Assembly: GCA_947502815.1 (NCBI GenBank) | Contig: CANNBH010000001.1 | Location: 2,266,818-2,330,817, forward strand | Direction: 5' to 3' | Source: an uncultured Erythrobacter sp. | GTDB lineage: Bacteria > Pseudomonadota > Alphaproteobacteria > Sphingomonadales > Sphingomonadaceae | Length of the DNA stretch: 64,000 bases | Made by a program: the position numbers and the translations under genes | The notes under the pieces: model-generated | Database searches by the model: none | Told to the model about the DNA's origin: nothing | What the model saw: the letters and a program-made list of their open reading frames with translations, nothing else | Shown here: one piece after another, positions 25,737 to 35,311 of the stretch | Layout of the letters: each line of letters begins with the position of its first letter | How positions within the stretch are numbered: position 1 is the stretch's first letter

Positions 25737-26771
25737 TCACAACATTGCTTTAACTCGCTCGATAATCTGTGCCTTGTGCTTGTAGATGTCGGTTACGTCT
25801 ACAATTTGTTGGCGCGTCTCTTCTTTCTCGTGGTCGAATGTTCCAACATATCGAACCGAGTCGGAATTGAACCACAATCGCACGATGGGCTTACGATTGT
25901 TGTCATCGAGCAAAATAGCGCAATATGACTTGGAGTCTCGGATATGAACCCGTGAAGGCTCGACAACTTCAGACACGATTGCTCGCACAATTTGGAAACC
26001 TTCGATCTCATCAGCGGTCGTTTCGTATTCGCTCGCGCTAACAGGCTCCGCATCAGTACCTTCGTCAATTGCCGAAGTAAGACGATCATTCAATCGTTCG
26101 CGGATAATTGCATTAAACGCGTTAGGAATATGGCGTTTAATGGCAGCTTTGATCCCCGCAGACTGTCGCCCTTCTATGGCTTGCGAGCCAACCAGACGCA
26201 CCAATTCGTCTGACGGCTCGACCATTTCCTTCTGCAGGACCTTCGTGACAGCCATCTCCATTTGGAGGCTCGCCGCCGTCTCAACTATTGAGGCTACATC
26301 GAAACCAGAGCGTTGGAATTTTGCAATATTGCGGAAATCTGACTTTTTCAGTTTTGACAAGTCAAACTCATAAAAAGGTTTATCATCCATCTTATTAGTG
26401 GAGTTTAGGTCAGAATAGAATTTGTAGACTGCACCGTTTGTCAGAATAGCAAACTTAGAATCTGTGACGCTAAAATATCGATATAATTGAGAGGCGTGCT
26501 TTAGCGTTAGGTCTTGATTGATAGGTTTGCACTCGATCAGCATACTGACCTTACCATCAATGCAGATTGCAAAATCTACCTTCTCACCTTTTTTCATTGG
26601 GGTGTCAGCAGTGTACTCGGGTATTACCTCAGCGGGGTTACCCACATCATACCCGATGGCCTGTAAGAAAGGGACAACCAAAGCAAGTTTCGCGGCCTCC
26701 TCAGTTGCCAAAACTTCGCGATGCTTGTTTGCCTTATCCATCAAGGCCTCAAGTTTAGATTCAAGTTCCAC
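25737..26771 (-). CDS. Orphan HsdR_N-type restriction endonuclease-like protein
   Basis: This 344-residue protein has an N-terminal PD-(D/E)xK-like domain as in type I restriction HsdR N-termini: DFAICIDG (about residues 66-73), then ECKP (about 80-83), and QLYRYF in the next helix. After about residue 150 there is a helical region and a separate C-terminal domain (about 255-344). There is no helicase domain and no hsdM or hsdS nearby. Base composition is clearly AT-richer than all neighbours, which suggests acquisition by transfer. A short inverted repeat GATAGG/CCTATC (25715-25736) touches its 3' end. DNA cleavage is inferred from fold only. Confidence 0.75.
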   Translation of the reverse strand: MELESKLEALMDKANKHREVLATEEAAKLALVVPFLQAIGYDVGNPAEVIPEYTADTPMKKGEKVDFAICIDGKVSMLIECKPINQDLTLKHASQLYRYFSVTDSKFAILTNGAVYKFYSDLNSTNKMDDKPFYEFDLSKLKKSDFRNIAKFQRSGFDVASIVETAASLQMEMAVTKVLQKEMVEPSDELVRLVGSQAIEGRQSAGIKAAIKRHIPNAFNAIIRERLNDRLTSAIDEGTDAEPVSASEYETTADEIEGFQIVRAIVSEVVEPSRVHIRDSKSYCAILLDDNNRKPIVRLWFNSDSVRYVGTFDHEKEETRQQIVDVTDIYKHKAQIIERVKAML

Positions 26772-26906
26772 AAAATTCCCCTATGATTATTCTAATCACT
26801 ATCCTTGCGATAGAATTGCAAAAGACAAGAGAATTTTTTTAAGCCGGTTTAAAAATGGAATCAGTCTGAAAGAGAGCATCGCCTAAGAAATTACTCTCCC
26901 AAAAAA

Positions 26907-26930
26907 GGGCCGCGCATAACAACGCGGCCC
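26907..26930 (-). terminator. Intrinsic terminator of the porin-like gene
   Basis: A perfect stem GGGCCGCG/CGCGGCCC (26907-26914 with 26923-26930) has an 8-nt loop and is followed on the minus strand by T6. It lies 27 nt beyond the stop of the beta-barrel gene. A weaker T-run on the other side could let it work in both directions. Confidence 0.88.
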
Positions 26931-26956
26931 TTTCTTTGTCGGCTTAAGCTGGGCGT

Positions 26957-27742
26957 TTACCCGCCAAACTTCACCCGCACCCCGGCTGTGACGAGCGATT
27001 GTGCGCTTTCCACATCCAGCGTCGCAGGCAGCACTGTCAGCGGGATCTCCGCGTCTTCGGTCGTGTCGCGGTAGGTGTATTGGCCGAAAAGCTCGACGGT
27101 TTCGGTCACTTCGAAACTGGCGCCCGCCATCAATTGATAGGCGATGCCGCTGTCGCTTTCATCGGCGACCGCCACGCCGGATGGGGCGTATTCAACATCG
27201 GTCCATTGATAACCCAACCCTGCGCCAACATAGGGTTTGAACCCGCTGCCGGTTTGCAGGTCATAAAACACGTTGCCGAACAGGCCGAAATGGGTGACGT
27301 CGCCCGTGCCATCGGCCAAAACATCGCCAACAGTCGGGTTCGCCGCATCCGCCGCGCCGCGGGTTAGAACGGCGCTGTCCGCGCCATCCAGCACCGCACC
27401 GCCAACCGTCAGATTGCTGTGCGCATCCACGCCGTATTCGTTGTAGGTGCCCTCCAGCTCAACGCGGAACCCGTTTTCGAACGCGTATCCCACTTGTCCG
27501 CCCAAAGCGAAGCCGTTGTCGAATTCGGTATCGAGCGCGATTTCGGACCCGGTTGGGATTGATCCAAAGTCCGGCGTGGCGGGCACTTCGGCGGTTGTTT
27601 CGCCCGTGCTGGTGCTGTCTTCGGGCAGCACGATGCCGCCGCTGACGCCAACATAGGGACCATCGGCCATTGCGACCGATGGGAAAGCGGTAAGCGCGGC
27701 CATGGCGCCAAAGCTTGTAAAAATATGACGGGGTTTCATCAT
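26957..27742 (-). CDS. Outer-membrane beta-barrel protein
   Basis: This 261-residue protein is read from the MMKPRH start (ATG 27742 or 27739; AGGAA fits the second slightly better). The signal peptide ends near AMA-DGPYVGVSGG. It shows alternating beta strands with aromatic girdles (GGQVGYAFENGFRVELEG, KPYVGAGLGYQW, ELFGQYTYRD) and the typical C-terminal strand ending in VRVKFGG. It resembles the Opa/OmpA-like surface-antigen barrels common in alphaproteobacteria. Function as a porin or adhesin is not readable. Confidence 0.85.
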   Translation of the reverse strand: MMKPRHIFTSFGAMAALTAFPSVAMADGPYVGVSGGIVLPEDSTSTGETTAEVPATPDFGSIPTGSEIALDTEFDNGFALGGQVGYAFENGFRVELEGTYNEYGVDAHSNLTVGGAVLDGADSAVLTRGAADAANPTVGDVLADGTGDVTHFGLFGNVFYDLQTGSGFKPYVGAGLGYQWTDVEYAPSGVAVADESDSGIAYQLMAGASFEVTETVELFGQYTYRDTTEDAEIPLTVLPATLDVESAQSLVTAGVRVKFGG

Positions 27743-27830
27743 GTGTTCCTCGTATTGGTTATGCCCCCAATGCGCGCCGAACACGCAGGGCTGTGCGAGG
27801 ATGCACATGAACGTAAGCTGCTGATAACAT

Positions 27831-27890
27831 ACAGGTTGGCAGCGGGTGTCGCCGGGCCGTGCTGCCCCGTCGATAACCTGTCAAACCTGT
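27831..27890. repeat. ACAGGTT inverted and direct repeats
   Basis: ACAGGTT (27831-27837) faces two copies of AACCTGT (27875-27881 and 27884-27890, 9 nt apart). The group sits between the ccrM 3' end and the porin-like gene start, 90-150 nt upstream of that gene. It could be an operator or chance; nothing else is visible in this gap. Confidence 0.35.
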
Positions 27891-27906
27891 GCGTTAAATG
27901 CGGTGA

Positions 27907-29258
<1,352 letters not shown>

Positions 29259-29260
<2 letters not shown>

Positions 29261-30182
29261 AGGCGAACACCAACACCACATTGGCAGCAAAGCCCGCGAC
29301 CAGGAGCGCGCCCAAAACGCGGCCAATGCTCTTTGCGAACCACATCAAGGCGAGCAATCCAGCCGCGCTGGCCGTGAGCAGAGCCATCTGAAGCCCGCCC
29401 AATTCCGCTGGCAAAGCGAACGGCGCGATCGTCATAGTCGTCCCGCCGATCAGTAGGATGTTGTAAATGTTCGATCCCACCACATTGCCCAGCGCCAAGC
29501 CCGATTTGCCCCGCAAAGCCGCTGCGATGGAGGCCGCGAGTTCGGGCAAGGATGTCCCCACCGCCACAACCGTCAGGCCAATCACCGTCTCAGGCACTTC
29601 GAAAATGGTCGCCAAAGTGATCGCGCCTGTCACCAAAGCATCGCCGCCCGCGACCAAAATGCCCAGACCAACAACGAACAAGGCGCCCGCGATCCAGCCG
29701 TTCGACGGCGCGTCATCCATGTCGTCTTCATCCGCCGACGCGCCCGGATTGCGGTACCGCCAAACGATATAGGCAAGGATACCTGCGAGCAGCGCTGCGC
29801 CAATCCAGATCGACCCAATTTGCGCCAGCACAAGGCCCCAAAGCAGCAAAGTCGCAGCCAAAGCCACCACCGCATCGCGCCGCCCACTGCCGCTCAAAAC
29901 AATCGGCGCAACCAAGGCCGAAACGCCCAAAATCAGCAATGTGTTGGCCAAGTTCGACCCGACAATATTGCCCCATGCAATCTGAGGGGATCCGGCGAGG
30001 CTGGCCTGAACGCTTGCCACCATTTCGGGCATGCTGGTGGCAAAACCGACGATCACAAGGCCGGTGAACAGCGTTGAGACGCCCAATTTTTGGGCAATGC
30101 CAACCGCGCCGCGCACCAACAGTTCACCGCCAATGGCAAGGCCGATAAGCCCGCCTAAACTCAACAGAATCGCTTCAATCAT
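29259..30182 (-). CDS. Calcium/sodium antiporter (YrbG-like)
   Basis: This 307-residue inner-membrane protein has ten helices in two inverted CaCA repeats. Each repeat carries the ion-binding alpha motif, GFATSMPE then GNIVGSN in the first half and GTSLPE then GNVVGSN in the second. An acidic cytoplasmic loop (ADEDDMDDAP) lies between them. It is expected to exchange Ca2+ for Na+ or H+. The stop overlaps the last GANTC site upstream of ccrM by one base or more. Confidence 0.92.
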
Positions 30183-30230
30183 GCACGGCCTCTACGCCAC
30201 CGGGCGGAGGCTGGGAAGCGGCGAAACACG

Positions 30231-30854
30231 TCATAAAAGGCTGGCTTGCGCAACGGGGGCAAAACTTTGCCGGTGCAGCGGCGTGGGGCCATGAATGCGT
30301 AGGGCCTCCATGTGTTCTTTTGTGCCGTAACCCTTGTTGCGTTCCCACCCGTAATGCGGATGGGCGGCGGCGGCGGCGATCATCATCCGGTCGCGCCATT
30401 CCTTTGCCACGATAGAGGCCGCGCTGATCGCAGGTTCGATCCCGTCACCGCCCACAATCGCCCGCGCTGGCCATGCCCATTCTTCGCAGCGACGCTCTGG
30501 CGTTTGATTGCCGTCGATCAAAACCATGCCGACGTCATTCGGCAATTGCGCGGCCAAATCGCGCACACAGCGCGTCATGGCGAGCATGGTGGCCTGAAAG
30601 ATATTCACCCGGTCGATCTCTTCCGGCTCCACCACGGCCACGGCCCAAAGGCAGCTTGCACGTATCTGTTCGTCGAGAACACCGCGCCTCTTGGCCGAAA
30701 GTTTCTTGGAATCGTTCAATCCAGACGGTACCTCTGCCCCCAACACAACCGCGCCGGCCACGACCGGTCCCGCCAAAGGTCCGCGACCCGCTTCATCGAC
30801 ACCAATGATGACGTTTTGGGCACCGAACTGAAAATCAGGAGTTACCTGAGACAT
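30231..30854 (-). CDS. rnhB: Ribonuclease HII
   Basis: This 207-residue enzyme removes ribonucleotides from DNA and RNA of RNA-DNA hybrids. Motifs are GVDEAGRGPLAGPVVAGAVVL (catalytic Asp and Glu), LNDSKKLSAKRR, LIDGN, and the later SIVAKEWRDR followed by HPHYGWERNKGYGTKEH. I start it at ATG 30854, which gives the normal RNase HII length. That ATG shares two bases with the ATG of the divergent dehydrogenase gene (CATG at 30852-30855). Confidence 0.93.
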   Translation of the reverse strand: MSQVTPDFQFGAQNVIIGVDEAGRGPLAGPVVAGAVVLGAEVPSGLNDSKKLSAKRRGVLDEQIRASCLWAVAVVEPEEIDRVNIFQATMLAMTRCVRDLAAQLPNDVGMVLIDGNQTPERRCEEWAWPARAIVGGDGIEPAISAASIVAKEWRDRMMIAAAAAHPHYGWERNKGYGTKEHMEALRIHGPTPLHRQSFAPVAQASLL

Positions 30855-32034
30855 GCACACTCTTTCTAAAACACCGGCCAAGAACCGGATCGCCCTTGCT
30901 ACGGCACTGTCCCTCCCCGCTCTCGCGCTCGCAAGCTGCGCCAATGCAGAAACGGGGGATACCACTTCGGCATCGGCTGGGGAGCCTGAGCTGACGATCA
31001 CCGAAATGGGCGAATTTGACCGGCCTTGGGCGATTGAGTTCATTCCCGGAACGGACACTTTGGCGATCACCGAAAAGGCGGGCACGCTGAAATTGATGAA
31101 GACAAGCACCGGTGAGACGCTAACCGTTTCCGGCGTTCCCGATGTCGCATATGGCGGCCAAGGCGGATTTGGCGATGTCGCCTTTCTGCCATCCGAAGCA
31201 GAGCGCGAAGACGGCCGCACGATCTATCTCAGCTGGGCCGAAATGGGCGAAAGCAGCACGCGCGGCGCGGTTGTGGGCCGCGGCACATTGGTCTGCAACG
31301 AAGAGGCCGATGCCTGCGCGATCAACGATCTGAATATCATCTGGCGTCAGGCACCCAAAGTTTCTGGGCGCGGTCATTATTCCCACCGGATAAGCTTCTC
31401 GCCAGACGAGCAATACATGTTCATCGCCAGCGGCGACCGGCAGAAACAAACGCCCGCGCAGGACCTGACCAACACGCTGGGCACCATCGTCCGGCTCAAC
31501 CTTGATGGGACGGTCGCGGACGGCAATCCCTTTGCAGACCGCGACGGCGTGACCCCGCAAATCTGGTCCTATGGTCACCGCAATATTTTGGGTATGGATT
31601 GGGATGCCGAAGGGCGGCTTTGGGATGTCGAACACGGCCCCGCTGGCGGCGATGAGCTGAATTTGGTCACGCGCGAGGCCAATTATGGCTGGCCCACACG
31701 CTCTTACGGTGAAAATTACAACGGCGACCCGATCCCCGATCACAGTGATGATGATGGCTTTACTAAGCCAGCAATCACCTGGACCCCCGTCATCGCGCCG
31801 GGCGACATGATCTTCTACATCGGCGATATGTTCGCCGATTGGCAGGGTGATGCAATGATTGCAGGCCTTTCCAGCCAGGCGCTGATCCGCGTCGAAATCG
31901 ACGGCGACACCGCTACAGAGGCGGCGCGCTATGGTTTTGACAACCGGCTTCGGTCGATTGAGCAAGGCCCCGATGGCGCGATCTGGGTCGCCGAAGACGG
32001 TGAAGGTGGGCGAATTTTGAAGATCACACCGTAA
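30853..32034 (+). CDS. PQQ-dependent aldose sugar dehydrogenase-like lipoprotein
   Basis: This 393-residue exported six-bladed beta-propeller belongs to the soluble glucose dehydrogenase/YliI family. It has a lipobox-like end of the signal peptide LALASC with Cys29. The blades carry the family motifs RPWAIEFIPG, ITEKAGTL, GGQGGFGDVAF, GRGHYSHRISF, YGHRNILGMDW, EHGPAGGDELN and GPDGAIWVAEDG. It presumably oxidises sugars using PQQ and passes electrons to the respiratory chain; no PQQ-synthesis genes are present here. A ribosome site CAGGAG lies 11-12 nt before the ATG, inside rnhB. Confidence 0.9.
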   Translation: MHTLSKTPAKNRIALATALSLPALALASCANAETGDTTSASAGEPELTITEMGEFDRPWAIEFIPGTDTLAITEKAGTLKLMKTSTGETLTVSGVPDVAYGGQGGFGDVAFLPSEAEREDGRTIYLSWAEMGESSTRGAVVGRGTLVCNEEADACAINDLNIIWRQAPKVSGRGHYSHRISFSPDEQYMFIASGDRQKQTPAQDLTNTLGTIVRLNLDGTVADGNPFADRDGVTPQIWSYGHRNILGMDWDAEGRLWDVEHGPAGGDELNLVTREANYGWPTRSYGENYNGDPIPDHSDDDGFTKPAITWTPVIAPGDMIFYIGDMFADWQGDAMIAGLSSQALIRVEIDGDTATEAARYGFDNRLRSIEQGPDGAIWVAEDGEGGRILKITP

Positions 32035-32097
32035 TGATCAACCGGTAAAGAGGATATTGTTTGCGCGGGCTCCAAAACCCACTAACCGCCCCTGCTT

Positions 32098-32640
32098 ATG
32101 ACTTCTGATACCGACACAGCAACGATCATCCCGCTTTCTGCGGTTGAACCCGAAATGGTTGAGGCATTGCTCGATCGCGCGTTCGGGCCCGGTCGCCATG
32201 CGCGCACCGCCTATCGGATGCGGATGGGTATGGAATGGCTCGATGCGCTCAGCTTTGCTGTGCTCGATGCCGACGAAATGCTGGTCGGGACTATCCAATG
32301 CTATCCGATTGCGCTGACCGACCGTGAAGGGCGTCCGGTGCCTTTGGTGATGGTTGGTCCCGTGGCGGTAGTGCCCGAACGTCAGAACGAAGGGTTTGGC
32401 CAAGGTTTGATGATGGCGATGATCGATGCAGAGGCGCGGCTCGCCCGTGATGGATCGCCTGCTTTTGCACAGGTCCTGATTGGAGACGCTGATTATTACG
32501 GACGCTGGGGCTTTACCGCAGCGGCGACCGGCGGATGGCATTGCCCCGGACCGTTTGAGCCCGAACGCCTGCTGGCACGCGGTGCGGCTCTCTCAGCGAT
32601 GCCAGCCGAAGGTATGCTGGGGCCTTGGGGCATAGAGTAA
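32098..32640 (+). CDS. GNAT family N-acetyltransferase
   Basis: This 180-residue YhbS-like acetyltransferase carries the acetyl-CoA motif VGPVAVVPERQNEGFGQGLM (motif A, about residues 83-102) and the later LIGDADYYGRWGF, typical of the YhbS group. Its substrate is unknown. A 63-bp gap separates it from the sugar dehydrogenase stop; a separate promoter is not evident. Confidence 0.85.
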   Translation: MTSDTDTATIIPLSAVEPEMVEALLDRAFGPGRHARTAYRMRMGMEWLDALSFAVLDADEMLVGTIQCYPIALTDREGRPVPLVMVGPVAVVPERQNEGFGQGLMMAMIDAEARLARDGSPAFAQVLIGDADYYGRWGFTAAATGGWHCPGPFEPERLLARGAALSAMPAEGMLGPWGIE

Positions 32641-32688
32641 AGCCGTTTGTTTTGCGCAGCGCATCCGCGCCGCGATTTGATCGCTCAC

Positions 32689-32753
32689 ACGTCCTTGGGA
32701 CGCGTCGCTACGGGCGCCCCGTCAGACTTGCGAACCCTGACGGGTTCGGACGT
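32689..32753. other. Compact palindromic element before the DUF1285 gene
   Basis: Outer arms ACGTCC (32689-32694) and GGACGT (32748-32753) enclose two inner stems that exclude each other: CCCGTCAG/CTGACGGG (32718-32725 with 32737-32744) and CGAACCC/GGGTTCG (32731-32737 with 32742-32748). There is no following T-run, so a terminator is unlikely. It could be a leader structure or a REP-like element. The rest of the 180-bp gap shows nothing else. Confidence 0.4.
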
Positions 32754-32820
32754 TACAAATTGGGACTTCCGACTTTCTTCTTTTCCGAAACAATCGCATA
32801 TGGCATCGCGTATCTCACGC

Positions 32821-33381
32821 ATGCCATACGAACCTCCACCCTATCTCGCTGAACTCACCCTTGCCCAAATTGCGGAGCAAGTGGCGCAGCGCAAATTGCC
32901 TCCGGTCGAAGGGTGGGCGCCAACCCAGATCGGCGAAAGCCATATGCGCATCGCCGCAGACGGCAGCTGGTATCACGAAGGCGGCCTGATCCGCCGCCCG
33001 GCCATGGTGCGGGCATTTTCCGGTCTGCTCACCCGCGATGAAGCGGGACAGCATTGGCTGGTTACGCCGTTTGAGAAACTCTCCATCGAAGTGGACGATG
33101 CCGCCTTTATCGCCGTCGATTGCGTTCATAAGGAAGGCGAGATTGCGTTTCGTCTGAACACCGATGAACTGGTTGTGGCTGGCCCGGACAACGCCCTGCG
33201 CGTGGCAGGCGATCCAGATACGCCTGCGATCTATCTGCATGTTCGCGGCAGCTGTGAGGCCCGGCTCAACCGTTCGACCTATGCGCAATTGGTGGAATTG
33301 GCGCTGGAGATGAGCGGCGATGATTTGGACAGCGGATTGATCGTTACCAGCCAAGGCGCGATCTTCTCGCTTTCGTCCTGA
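32821..33381 (+). CDS. DUF1285 family protein
   Basis: This 186-residue protein with the DUF1285 core has GESHMRIAADGSWYHEGGLIRRPAMVRAF in short pieces (HMRIAADG, WYHEGG, IRRP), then WLVTPFEKL and VEVDDAPF-like IEVDDAAF. The family is widespread in proteobacteria and its function is unknown. I prefer the ATG at 32821 (MPYEPPPYLAEL); an ATG at 32800 is possible and no start has a good ribosome site. It lies 8 nt before the nudix gene. Confidence 0.85.
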   Translation: MPYEPPPYLAELTLAQIAEQVAQRKLPPVEGWAPTQIGESHMRIAADGSWYHEGGLIRRPAMVRAFSGLLTRDEAGQHWLVTPFEKLSIEVDDAAFIAVDCVHKEGEIAFRLNTDELVVAGPDNALRVAGDPDTPAIYLHVRGSCEARLNRSTYAQLVELALEMSGDDLDSGLIVTSQGAIFSLSS

Positions 33382-33388
33382 CCCGCGC

Positions 33389-34006
33389 ATGAGCCACCTG
33401 TTCGACCATCTCAGCGCCCTATTTGAAGAGGGCCATTCGCGCGAAGTCACCGGCCTGTTGACCGATGCCGATCTTGAGGACGGGAGCCGGCAAACGCCCG
33501 CTGCTGTTTTAATCGCTGTCACCGATCAGGCAGAACCGACCGTAATCCTGACCCAGCGTCCGCGCGGAATGCGCGATCATCCGGGGCAAGTCGCCTTTCC
33601 CGGCGGCAAATTGGACGCGGGCGAAGATGCGATCACCGCTGCTCTGCGCGAGGCGGAGGAGGAACTGGCCCTGCCCCGCGAAGCCGTGCGCGTCATTGGA
33701 ACCAGCGACCTTTTTTCCACCGGGACAGGGTTTGATGTGACTCCGGTTTTGGCTGTGGTGCCGCCCGATTTGGATTTGACGCCGAACCCGCAAGAAGTGG
33801 AGGCTTGGTTTGATCCGCCGCTCAGTCTGCTGCTCGATCCCGCAAATTGGGAGACGCATGAGGCGGTTTGGAATGGACGCACGCGGCAATATTTCGCCAT
33901 GCATTACGAAGGGTTTCGGATATGGGGCGTGACCGCCGCGATCATTGCAAACCTCGCCCGGCGCATTCCGCATGGTCGGCTAAAAACCCAAATCCGCGCA
34001 AGCTAG
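33389..34006 (+). CDS. nudL: CoA pyrophosphatase (nudix)
   Basis: This 205-residue nudix hydrolase of the CoA-diphosphatase type probably splits coenzyme A into phosphopantetheine and 3',5'-ADP. The nudix box is GGKLDAGEDA followed by REAEEEL (about residues 71-94). The upstream VILTQRPRGMRDHPGQVAFPGG is the NudL-type extension. It is in an operon with DUF1285 and the CCA-adding gene. Confidence 0.88.
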   Translation: MSHLFDHLSALFEEGHSREVTGLLTDADLEDGSRQTPAAVLIAVTDQAEPTVILTQRPRGMRDHPGQVAFPGGKLDAGEDAITAALREAEEELALPREAVRVIGTSDLFSTGTGFDVTPVLAVVPPDLDLTPNPQEVEAWFDPPLSLLLDPANWETHEAVWNGRTRQYFAMHYEGFRIWGVTAAIIANLARRIPHGRLKTQIRAS

Positions 34007-34027
34007 GCTTGTGAAAGGTGCGCTTTT

Positions 34028-35287
34028 TTGGTTAGCGCAGGCCCCGTGACCCATTCGCTGCACTCTCTTGCCGACGCTGACTGGCCCCGCCGCGATGGGC
34101 TGCGCGCGCTCACGGCCGCTTTGGGTGCGGAAAATATCCGCTGGGTTGGCGGCGCGGTGCGCGACACTTTGATCGGTGTGCCGGTGCATGATGTGGATTG
34201 TGCGACGCTCCACACACCAGACACCGTCATCGACCTTTGCAAACGGGCCGGCATTCGCACAGTGCCCACCGGAATTGACCACGGCACCGTCACCGCCGTG
34301 CTGAAAGATGGCCCGGTCGAAGTGACCACGTTGCGCCGCGATGTTGCCACCGATGGCCGCCGCGCAACCATTGCCTTTGCTGACCGGTGGGAAGACGACG
34401 CGGCCCGCCGCGACTTCACCATCAACGCGCTGTATGCTCACCCCGAAACTCTTGAAATTTCGGACTATTTCGGCGGGCTTGATGATCTTGCGGTCCGCCG
34501 GCTGCGTTTCATCGGAAACGCGCGCGAACGCATTGCAGAGGACCATCTGCGCATCCTGCGGTATTACCGTTTTCAGGCGCGCTTCGGCACAGATTTGGAC
34601 GCCGAAGCCGAAGCGGCCTGCTCTGATCTATCGGGCACGCTCAAAGGGTTGAGCCGAGAGCGGGTCGCCAGCGAGCTTATCGGATTGCTCTCGCTGCCCG
34701 CCCCCCATTCCACCATCGCCCGCATGCGCGATCAGGGTGTGTTGGGCGTAATTCTGCCCGAAAGCGGGCCCGCGCATATTGAGGCACTGGCCGCGCTGAT
34801 AGAGCAAGAGGCCGCGCAAGGGTTCAGCCCGGATCCGCTGCGCCGTCTCGCTGCGATGCTGCCGCCCTCCCCTGATGTTAGCGAAGCGGTGGCGGTGCGC
34901 CTGCGCCTTTCTCGCAATCAGCGGGCGCGCCTTATCTCTGCCGCCGAAAGGTTGAGCGAGGATGCAAAAGACACGCACGCGCTGGCATACCGGATCGGGA
35001 CCGAGTTTGCGTCCGATCGTTTGCTGCTTCTGGGCGAAGATGCCCGCGCCATCGCCGCGTGGGAGCGCCCGCAATTCCCCCTAAAAGGCGGGCAACTTGT
35101 TGAATGGTTTGGTGTTTCCGGATCCAAAGTAAGTCAAATCATGCGTTTTTTAGAGTCGCGCTGGATCCAATCAGATTTCTCTGAGAGATTTGAAGAATGG
35201 GAATTTGTTTACGGCCTCCTTGCGTTGTCAGGAAAGCTCACAGAATCGGAAATTGAACATGCTAAGAATTGGCGAAAGCAAAGCTAG
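34028..35287 (+). CDS. cca: CCA tRNA nucleotidyltransferase
   Basis: This 419-residue class II enzyme adds or repairs the 3' CCA of tRNA. It has WVGGAVRDTLIG, the metal-binding HDVDCAT, RRDFTINAL, and the downstream AEDHLRILRYYRFQARFG. Two starts are possible: TTG 34028 with AAAGGTG upstream, or GTG 34046 (VTHSLHSLAD). The final 60 residues become strikingly AT-rich in codon use but still look like the family's C-terminus (ESRWIQSDF). It is the last gene of the run starting at the GNAT gene. Confidence 0.88.
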   Translation: MVSAGPVTHSLHSLADADWPRRDGLRALTAALGAENIRWVGGAVRDTLIGVPVHDVDCATLHTPDTVIDLCKRAGIRTVPTGIDHGTVTAVLKDGPVEVTTLRRDVATDGRRATIAFADRWEDDAARRDFTINALYAHPETLEISDYFGGLDDLAVRRLRFIGNARERIAEDHLRILRYYRFQARFGTDLDAEAEAACSDLSGTLKGLSRERVASELIGLLSLPAPHSTIARMRDQGVLGVILPESGPAHIEALAALIEQEAAQGFSPDPLRRLAAMLPPSPDVSEAVAVRLRLSRNQRARLISAAERLSEDAKDTHALAYRIGTEFASDRLLLLGEDARAIAAWERPQFPLKGGQLVEWFGVSGSKVSQIMRFLESRWIQSDFSERFEEWEFVYGLLALSGKLTESEIEHAKNWRKQS

Positions 35288-35311
35288 TCCATCCGACGAT
35301 TAATACCACTT

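Noticed and set aside
34846..35287. AT-rich end of cca as a sign of a foreign fragment or frameshift
   Set aside because: The frame stays open and the residues look like the family's C-terminus, so drift is simpler.
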